Shown: positions 56,184 through 64,000 of the stretch, in pieces
Numbering within the stretch: the stretch's first letter is position 1
How the letters are laid out: each line of letters opens with the position of its first letter
Translations under genes and position numbers: made by a program
The notes under the pieces: model-generated
Database searches by the model: none
What the model was told of the DNA's origin: nothing
What the model saw: only the letters and a program-made list of their open reading frames with translations
Assembly (NCBI GenBank): GCA_023512835.1
Contig: CM042084.1
Span: 48,531,609 to 48,595,608 of the forward strand
Reading direction: 5' to 3'
DNA: 64,000 nt
Origin: Taxillus chinensis
Taxonomy: Eukaryota > Streptophyta > Magnoliopsida > Santalales > Loranthaceae

Positions 56184-58867
56184 TGTCATCACTGGTTTTT
56201 GTCTGGGCCATTTGGGGTGGGCTCAAACTAAACCAATGGTGAGAAATTTAGAGTCGCCACCAACTGTTTTTGGGCTACAATTGGATACCCTCTACTTTGA
56301 GTAGTTTAAGGTGTGGTCTGCATTATCAGAGAAGGGTTTGGGAGTCGGTTACATGTAGAGAAGGATTAACACTCCTACAGTGCCCTTTTGGTATCTATTT
56401 TCGGAGGAGGAGATTTCTACTTATTTTCATTGTTGTAATTGGGTCGAGGCACTATGGTTTTCCTAGAAAGTCTATGTTTTTTATTTAGCTAAGTTATTTG
56501 TCAAAGTTAGGGTTAAAATTGATTTACCTTAAATTTCTAAGGGAATCTTAGAGGTTTTGTTTTGTTTTGTTTTTTTGGTTTTTTTTGTTTTTGGTTAGAA
56601 AACATTTTTTTTTCTTTTTTTGAAAATATGTTTTTTTGGTTTGAAAGGATTAAAACTAAGAACTAACACATGGACTTCCTCTTTCTTTTTAAAACATGTT
56701 TTTTTGTTGAAAGGATAAAACTACGAACTAACAGAGGTTAAAAAAATAAAATGTAAAGTTATGTGTGTGATTGTGACATCCATAAATCAAATAACAACTC
56801 ACTCTTTTCTTCTCTTTTTTTTTTCTTCATCTTTTATTTTGTTTTTGCCTCTCCTTGCTCTCCCTTTTTTTATCTTATCATTACTATACTTTAGATATTA
56901 CAATGTACAACATAAAAATAAGAAAATACAACATATACTAACAACATAGAGATAAAAAAAGCAAAAAATTACTAAAAATTACATCATCAAGTATAAATAT
57001 AAATAAGCTAAAAAATAGAAATACTAAAAATTATATCAACTATAAATACAAATAAGCTAAAAAAATACAGAAACAAATGCAAATTGAACCGACTTTGACT
57101 TGAATAGGGCTTGAGACTGGACTTCCGTTTGAACTCTCTTATCCGCGCCGATAGTTGCCTGCTTGAAAATAGAACTAACAAACCTGACAGCGAGATTTGT
57201 AAAACTTGAACTGAATTCATATTTGGAGACTAGAGTGATATTTTTTGAGAAACAGATTTTTTTTGTGGCTGGAAATAAGGAGAGTGGGGGTAAGAAATGG
57301 GAGGATGAAAAGGAATTATTTTTTTGTTTTTGCTTTTTGTGATGGAAACGTAGGAAAAAGGGTGGGCAGAATTGGAGTTTTGTTTTGTGTTTTTTTGCTG
57401 GGAAAAAGAGAGCTGGAACAAGATATTTGGGAAAGGTTGGGAAAAAGAGGAGTTGGAAAGGAGGCAGTTTTTAGAAAGGCTCATGTGAGGAAGAAAGAGA
57501 TTGGGCGTAACTCTTGGGCATAAAAAAAACCTCTAGGTGTTCTTGGGTATAAGCTTGGAAGTCGTCTCTGGGCGTTAGTTTTTGGGCGAGGGGAAGAACC
57601 TTTTTTTAATGCCTTTGGACGTAGCCTCATTATTGCTGTATTTATTGATGTATTTATTCAAGCCAACATTTTTCATTTTTGGATTCCATCTTATGTGGGG
57701 TGGACTGATGACCTATGTTTGCCCTTTTTGGTTTCATATGAGCACATGTGACCAACAGGCGTTGAAAAGCATCTGCACAGCTAATATAAACACATCCCGT
57801 GAAGAAGGCCGTGGATAGGCCAATCAGCGAAGGTAAAAGGTTGGTAGGGTCGAAGGTCAGTGGAGGATCGAACTCAGATCAATGAAAGGCTATTCCGGAT
57901 GATTCTGGATGATTGAAACTTAATCCGAATCAATGGAAGGCTCGGATCCTTACTCCGTATCAGTGGTGGCTTAGTCCGGATCAATGGAAGGCTCAGATCC
58001 TTACTCCGTGTTAGTGGAAGCTTAGTCCGGATTAATGGAAGGTTCGGATCCTTACTCCGTGTTAGGGGAAGCTTAGTCCAGATCAATGAAGGCTCGGATC
58101 CTTACTCCATGTCAGTGGAAGCTTAGTCCGGATTAATGGAAGGGTTGGATCCTTACTTCGTGTCAGTGGAAGCTTAGTCTGGATCAATGGAAGGGTCGGA
58201 TCCTTACTCTGTGTCAGTGGAAGCTTAGTCTGGATCAATGGAAGCTCGGATCCTTACTTCGTGTCAGTGGAAGCTTAGTCCGGATCAATGGAAGGCTCGG
58301 ATCCTTACTCCATGTCAGTGGAAGCTTAGTCCGAACTAGTGATGTTCCGGATTTGACCACTTCTCTAGACTTTCAATTACCTTTTTACCCCTACCCAAAA
58401 TGCCAAAATGGACAAACTTTGGGGGATTGTTTGGAAAGTCCCGTATTCGCCTAAGTAGTCATTTTATAGAATATCGCATGATCACATTTCCAAGCCCTTT
58501 GACCAGAGGCATTGACCGTCTTTTGGCAAGTTTGACTTTTTCCAACGTATGTTGTTTTAGCCATAATTTCTTCGTTTTACATCGGAATTGAGCTTGGTCA
58601 AGTGCGTTACTCTCCAAATTTCATCCTCTATCACTTGGTGTCAGTCTTAGGGCACTTTAGGGGCTTGCAACAGAGGTTATCAATTTTGGGCTTCCCTGTT
58701 CGTATCAATGTATCCATCTTATGCAAATTGGGGTTAACATCAACTCCAAACCATTCCTTAGTAGTGGGGAATCCTTAAGGTCCTGTTCAACAAGGTATAT
58801 GACATTGGCAGACAAGTATATAAAAATGGGGTTAGTATATCCAACTCGGACAAAATGGGGTCCAACA
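56184..58867 (-). mobile_element. GYP1 5' LTR (2684 bp)
   Basis: Minus-strand start TGTTGGACCCCATTTTGTCC at 58867 and end at 56184 (plus TGTCATCACTGG). The PBS, leader, ORF1 and gag follow directly, so this is the 5' LTR of the shredded element. It carries the 51-bp array at 57896-58340 and T-rich stretches at 56560-56830. It has no gene. Confidence 0.92.
57896..58340. repeat. 51-bp tandem array in the GYP1 5' LTR
   Basis: About eight copies of a unit with GGATCAATGGAAGGCTCGG, ATCCTTACTCCGTGT and CAGTGGAAGCTTAGTCC, the period being 51 bp. It lies in U3, between the LTR start and the promoter side. Confidence 0.92.
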
Positions 58868-59354
58868 GGTGGCCACATAAGCCATTAGATAAGGAGGACT
58901 TAAAGGATATTAGACAACACATTGCTTATATTATGTATTTCAACAACAAAGATGTGTAATATTTGTTTTGTAGTTAGTTCTGCACTAGCATTAAAGGTAG
59001 GTAAATTGATTATGGTGTGTTTTTTAAACATTTATTCATGTGTATAAATTTCATTGTCACAAACAGTTTATCTTTTATTTTTCTGTTTGAATGAATGTTT
59101 GATTTTTTGATCCAGTTGATAATATTAACTATCTTTTAATAGTTGCTTAATGTGACTGTTACTAATACTCAGTTGAGTTTTTGGAAAGTTCTTTTTGTTT
59201 CTAAGTACAGTTACAATCAAAAAGGAAAGTTACTTGGTTGTTCATGATGATATCAAAGTCATTGGATTTCTCTCAAACTCAAGTTTGTATAACTTAACAA
59301 GACTCTTGAAGTGTACATTGAAGGATAAACTCTATCTATCAACTAGGGGGAGAT
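58868..59354 (+). pseudogene. COP4 3' internal fragment: ORF tail, 3' UTR and polypurine tract
   Basis: A frame from 58870 to the stop at 58957 reads WPHKPLDKEDLKDIRQHIAY and on to NNKDV. It is not a copia RNase H end. It vaguely resembles the C-terminal helix of Ulp1-type proteases, which is weak evidence. The next ~390 bases hold no gene. CTAGGGGGAGAT (59343-59354) is a clear polypurine tract before the LTR. The rest of the element was displaced by GYP1 and must lie left of the window or be lost. Confidence 0.45.
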
Positions 59355-60346
59355 TGTTGGAACCTTGAGTTGACTGAGATAGGTTTTTGGAAGAAACTCT
59401 TAGAAGTGATAGTGCTATAGATGGAGGAATTCAACTATGTGCTAAAGACAATCGATTTTATGTTTGGGTCCAATTTGATGGTCTATATTCGAATCAAGTT
59501 ATTTGAATATTCGAAAACTATAGCTGAAGAGATTCGAACATAAAATCGAAATGATGAATCTGTTATACAGTCAGTAATAATATAGAAGATTTCGGATCGA
59601 ATGTTTTCTCGAAGAAAGACTCAAAAACAGATTCAAAGAGTGGTGATTCCAATTGAAGACTCTATTTGAGACTCAAAGATACATCCAAAGACACATTCAA
59701 AGACAGTCATAGATAGAAGAGTTGTCGACAACCATCTGAAGGATTTCAAAGAGACTCTCGAAATACATGTTCAGTGACAATAGTTTGAAGGGTTGTTGAA
59801 GCTTCGAAACTTAACTTCTGAAGTTAAGATTGATGTGTTGATTCGATATACTAGATCATAACTATATGCACATCTCAGCGCCATCATATGTGAAGCTATC
59901 TTTGGAAGACAATAATAAGGAAAGATTTGGAAAGATCTGAAAATATTTGTATGATTGTTTCTTACTTTAGTTTATAGGTCTTCTTGTATAAATAGGTGAA
60001 AGCGTGAGATGTTATGTGTGACAAGAGACGATTGTAATTGAGAGTTATTCAAAAACTTAAGTTTTCATTGTTCTTGCTTGAGTTACAAATCAATAACACA
60101 GCCTATGTGATTCTAATCTTTGAGTGTTTTGTGTGTGCTAATTAAAAAACTCTTATTGTAAATCAGCATTACATTCTTGTTTTCTTATTGGATATATTGA
60201 GTTTACTTTTTACAAAACATCTTGTGTTTGTTTTCGCTTATTGTTTATAAAATTTATTTTCAGAATCTCGTTTATTGATATAAAGATCTAAAAGAAAAGT
60301 CGACAGAAGTCTATTCACCCCCCTCTAGATTTCACGGGGCCTAACA
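59355..60346 (+). mobile_element. COP4 3' LTR (992 bp), copia type
   Basis: From TGTTGGAACCTTGAG to GGGGCCTAACA, directly after a PPT. The end block CTATTCACCCCCCTCTAGATTTCACGG parallels the COP2 LTR end (TATTCACCCCCCTCTAGGCTCC). TATAAATAG is at 59987-59995. U3 has loosely repeated ATTCAAAGA/ATTCGAA motifs (59480-59780). Confidence 0.85.
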
Positions 60347-60407
60347 ATGGATAGTTGATTATCTTTGTACAATGTTCGTACACAAACAATGGACAAAGTG
60401 GGGTAGC
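60347..60407. other. Short unassigned stretch between COP4 and the next gypsy LTR
   Basis: Sixty-one bases with no feature. Possibly the DNA into which COP4 inserted. Confidence 0.4.
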
Positions 60408-62384
60408 TGTTGTACCCCATTTTAACCGGGTTAGATCGCAATTGTGGGAAACCTTAAAATGGCACAAGACAAACATTGAGTGACAAAGGATAAAATTTGA
60501 AAAACAACACACTTAACCCTGCACAAGTCCAAGTCAAAATGAAGAAGGAAGGGATAAAGTAGATATAGTCGGAAAAAATCAAACCCGACACATCGTGGTG
60601 AAATCGGAGCATCATTATCGAATCCAGGATCATCAGGGTCAAATCCTGGGCATTATGGTCAAAATCCGCAACATTAATGACCCAAAATAAGCATTGTCCT
60701 TATCTTGAGACTTCAATGACATGGAGTAAGGAATCGAGTGATCCTAAGCACCGGAGTAAGGAATCTAAGCCTCCCACTAGCACGGAGTAAGGAATCCGAG
60801 CGATCCTTAGCATGGAGTAAGGAATCTGAGCCTTCCCACTAGCACGGAATAAATGATCCAAGCGATCTTTAGCATGGAGTAAGGAATCCAAGCCTTCCAC
60901 TAGCAGGGAATAACGAATCCGAGCGATCCTTAGCACAGAGTAAGGAATCTGAGCGATACTTAGCACGGAGTAAGGAATCCTAATGATCCTTAGCACAAAG
61001 TAAGGAATTTGAGCCTTCCATTAGCACAAAATAAGGAATCCGAGCGATCGTTAGCACGGAGTAAGGAATCCGAGCAATCTTTAATATGGGGTAAGGAATC
61101 CAAGCAATCCAATGATACGGAACAAGCCTCAATGATATGGGAAACGTCTCCTCTCCTTATACCGCAACATCAATGATCTGATCACCCCCTATACCGTAAC
61201 ATCAATGTTCTGCAGCATCAAAGATCCAAATTGATCCACAACATCAATGATCCAAATTAAGCTTCCAATGATCCAAATTGACTTCAAATTATTTCCAAAA
61301 CTCATATTTAACATCATTCACTCCCTTTAGCCTCTCGAGACACGTTTTTTCAGGAAATCACAAAAAACTCTTTTTGATGTTCTGGAACTCTCATTGTTCA
61401 TATGGAAATTAGCGGCCAACCGAACATTAATTGCGGACTCCTCAAGCAATGCAATAGACATCTAGGAGTTTCGAGGCATTTAATGGAACCTCTCACCTAT
61501 TTCCAAGAGGTTTGTCTGTCCCATCCTAAACCTCTATAAAAACACATGCTCACCCAACGAAGAAAGGGAGCCCGATGGGTAGAACTTACGAAAAAAAAAA
61601 AACATTTGAGAGCATAATACAAGATTCTAAAAGAGGCAGAGAGAGGAGATTTTTGAGAGGAGGATTTTAGCAGAGGAGTATACACGACTTTCCTAATCCT
61701 TTGCCTGTCTTTTGCCACCCTTTCCCAGATCTTTCTCCGTTATTCCTCAAGCATTCCAAGGAGCCAAGTATAGCAGGAGCATCAATCTCAGTATTTTTAG
61801 GTTCTTTTTTTTATCTTCTTCATTTCCTAGACAAAACACCAAGACAAACCCCAAACCTTTTTAAAACAAAGTCCCGGGTGGTCATGAGGGTTGAGCCCTA
61901 GATGCTCATATCCTAGTGTGCCTGGGCCAATATCAATTGTGGCAGTATTTTCGTATTTGAATTCAAATTATTTTTATTTTATTTTCTAAAAAAAAAAATT
62001 ACTTTTGTTTTCCTAAGAAATGCAATATTGGCACATAGGTCTAGATACCACATTCTTTTCTAAAATTAGAATATTCCCTTTTATTTACTTTAAAATCATT
62101 TTGTTGTTTTAAAGCCTAGATCCTAAAAACTCCCTTTTTTTGAAAATTAAAAATACAAAAGAACTTCTTTTCAAATAATGCAAGCAAATACCTATAGATC
62201 AAAACTAGGTACTAATTGTGAGCGTTGTGGGGGTGGAAGAGTTTTTCTTCCTTCGCCACATGTAACCGACTCCCGAACCTAATTCTCGGAACCGTAGACC
62301 TTTCTTTTTCTAGGTGCCCAATCACGGCTCTAAATTATTTGGTAGTGACTCTGTGTTTTTTATTTTCTTTTATGGTTTGCGCGA
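60408..62384 (+). mobile_element. Gypsy LTR (GYP1 family, plus orientation), broken at 62384
   Basis: It starts TGTTGTACCCCATTTTAACCGGG, as does the LTR at 37056. It runs through a U3 array, a TATA box (CTATAAAAAC, about 61537-61546) and blocks shared with 50600-51130 (GAGGGTTGAGCCCTAGATGCTCATATCC; TTTCTAGGTGCCCAATCAC). The terminal ~100 bases seen in 37056-51220 are missing because another LTR begins at 62385. No gene. Confidence 0.85.
60700..61130 (+). repeat. About 30-bp tandem array CGGAGTAAGGAATCCGAGCGATCCTTAGCA (degenerate)
   Basis: About 12 copies of a unit built on CGGAGTAAGGAATCCGAG and GATCCTTAGCA. The exact 16-mer CGGAGTAAGGAATCCG occurs at 60783-60798 and 61057-61072, and also in the copia COP2 LTRs (21481 and 32948). 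Confidence 0.9.
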
Positions 62385-64000
62385 TGTCATCACCGGATTT
62401 CGTCCGGGGGAAAACCCGCTTTCGGGGATACGGTTTTCCCACCCTTCATCCGAATGGTGATGAAAAAGAACAGAGTCGCCACCAACTATTTTTGGGGCGT
62501 AGTTAGTCACCTCAAAAAATGATCTGTGTTACCAAAGCTAGATTCAGGAGTTTGATTATGCATGGGGAAGGACTAGCACCCCCACGACGCCCTTTCGGCA
62601 CTGTCTTAAGATTTTAGAGGTTTCTAATTTGTTTTAAATATTTGACCTAAAATTAACTAATTTAAAATTGATGTCAAATTTGCTTGTGGCCTAAAATTCT
62701 ACTTATTTTATTTTTTAATATTATTTGTTACAGTTAAAATTAAATTAAATTTACCTAAGAGATCTAAAAGGATCCTAAAGTTTTGTCATTTCTTTTTATT
62801 TTCTACATTTAAAGTAAAAAAAAATCAAATTATTTTCTACAAAGTTAAAAGTGAGTCTTAACCAAAGGATAAAAAGTCCTAAATTTTACTTAAGTCTAAA
62901 AATTAATAAAAACTCTAAAGAGATTTAAGAAAAAGAAAAAAATTACTTTTATTCTTTGAAAAAAAATCCTTACAAAGATTATTTTTGAAAAACATTTTTT
63001 TATTTTGTTTTGTTTTGCCTCTTTTGTTTTTTAAAGAAAACATTTTTAAAATAATTTTAAAAAAATATAAAAGTAAAAGTGTTTGTGTGTGAGTGAAATC
63101 CACAAAGTTCAAAAAAAAATCAAGCTCACTTTTTTTCTCTTTCTTTTTTTTCTTTTTTTTTTCACTCTTCTTTTTCACTAAGTACTTGATTTACAATATT
63201 ACAATTGGATTATGAGCCATACAAAATCTTTAATGGCCATTTAACATGTGCCTAGAGCCAAATAAAAATAATAGGAAACAATGAAGCTTACACAGCTTGC
63301 AATCCAGAGAAGACGTTATGGCATCCACCCAAAAGAAGAACAAAAAACTAAGGGACGTGCAAACCTAATTAGCATGAAGCTGCACGTGAAGGCAGAAACT
63401 AGAAAGACCAAAACAGAAACTATGCAGAACTAAAAACACTTCACATGGCTATACAATCACCAAACCACCATCGACCCATTCTTCCAACGCTTTCTCAAGA
63501 TGCCATCAGATTAATCTTCCCCAAACAGTACCTCCAAAACACACAAAAGCAGAGGCAGTGAGCTGATTTACGGGTTCAGTTATCTATTGACCCAAATCTA
63601 ACATGAAGCAACCCCAAAGATGAAGACCCGTACGCAGACCCAACACAACAAAATAAAAAGGAAAACACACAACCAAACAAACTGATTACAGATTGTGTAT
63701 TTTGATAACAGCCTGTGCTGTTGCTTCTTTTTTTCTTTGTTGTTAATCAAGCAGAGACCATGATGCAAAACAACACTCAACTGGGCTTGCGATTGAAAAC
63801 ACAAACAACGCGACCGAGAAACGCAGAGACTGATAATGAAAGCAAACCAGCAAAATAGTGGTGTAAAGACCCGTACCTAAGTAAGGTTGGAAGTTAGGTC
63901 CGAATAGAATTTAGAATATTTCTTCGACAGCGTGGCCTGAGCGTGGGCGTTGAGTTATTATTAATATTATTTTAATATTTAGAGTTTATTAATATGCGTT
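62385..64000 (-). mobile_element. Partial gypsy LTR (minus orientation), running off the window
   Basis: Plus-strand start TGTCATCACCGGATTTCGTCCGGGG. It closely matches the reverse complement of the end of the LTR 8877-16774 (16550-16774). It is inserted in the LTR 60408-62384 and is itself interrupted at 63862. The stretch 62600-63180 is A/T homopolymer-rich, and nothing gene-like is seen. Confidence 0.8.
63862..64000 (+). mobile_element. Start of a TGTAAAGACCCGTACC-type LTR, cut by the window end
   Basis: TGTAAAGACCCGTACCTAAG matches the reverse complement of the LTR end at 952-971 (GGTACGGGTCCTTACA). If the minus-strand reading of 1-971 is right, this copy is in plus orientation. Only 139 bases are visible. 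Confidence 0.6.

Noticed and set aside
57896..58340. Regular repeats that could suggest a CRISPR array
   Set aside because: Units are head-to-tail tandem repeats without unique spacers, in plant LTR DNA.
1..64000. tRNA genes near the primer binding sites
   Set aside because: Only the short tRNA-complementary sites are present; no cloverleaf-sized tRNA sequence was seen.

Overview
The window is intergenic DNA from a flowering plant, probably a eudicot. I found no host gene, tRNA, rRNA or CRISPR array. Nearly every base belongs to an LTR retrotransposon, and the elements are inserted into one another up to five levels deep. The evidence is plant-type copia pol, Ogre/Tat-type gypsy coding sequence with an extra ORF before gag, TG...CA LTR ends, 5-bp target-site duplications (TSDs), and primer sites of the kinds plant retrotransposons use. 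Labels below (GYP1, COP1-COP4) are mine.

Backbone. GYP1 is a minus-strand Ty3/gypsy element of the Ogre/Tat type. Its 5' LTR is at 56184-58867. The primer site, ORF1 and gag follow to about 51221. Its protease, RT and RNase H survive as four islands: 36384-37055, 20155-21032, 16775-17332 and 7158-8876. These read as one continuous pol once the insertions between them are set aside. The integrase and 3' LTR must lie left of the window. GYP1 sits in the 3' end of a copia element, COP4 (58868-60346).

Insertions in GYP1. Four solo LTRs of GYP1's own family split its pol: 8877-16774 (+), 17333-20154 (-, TSD TCTAT), 21033-36383 (-) and 37056-51220 (+, TSD CACAT/CATAT). Three carry further insertions. 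The first holds three solo LTRs: 10135-11810 (TSD CACAC), 12039-13271 (TSD GCCGC) and 14097-15699 (TSD AAGAT). The third holds the complete copia element COP2 (21172-33837). The fourth holds the complete minus-strand copia element COP3 (38392-49537, TSD ATAAG), whose 3' LTR contains another solo LTR (39779-42293, TSD AGATC). The left end of the window is COP1, a relative of COP2, itself interrupted by an LTR at 1-971. The right end is another gypsy LTR (60408-62384) split by a second (62385 onward) and a third (63862 onward).

Most notable content. COP1 and COP2 are Sirevirus-like copia elements with a long extra ORF between pol and the 3' LTR. In COP2 it is about 901 codons with only two in-frame stops. 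It ends in a domain with the His-Asp-Gln-Cys arrangement of Ulp1/SENP (C48) cysteine proteases, the His-Asp spacing being exactly 17 residues. The same catalytic positions survive in the more decayed COP1 copy. A second notable signal is that copia and gypsy LTRs here share the same short motif (CGGAGTAAGGAATCCG) in tandem arrays upstream of their promoters, although the elements belong to different superfamilies.

All coding regions are broken by stops or frameshifts, so nothing here looks able to move unaided. Coordinates of LTR ends are exact where a TSD is quoted and approximate otherwise. All similarity statements are by eye.
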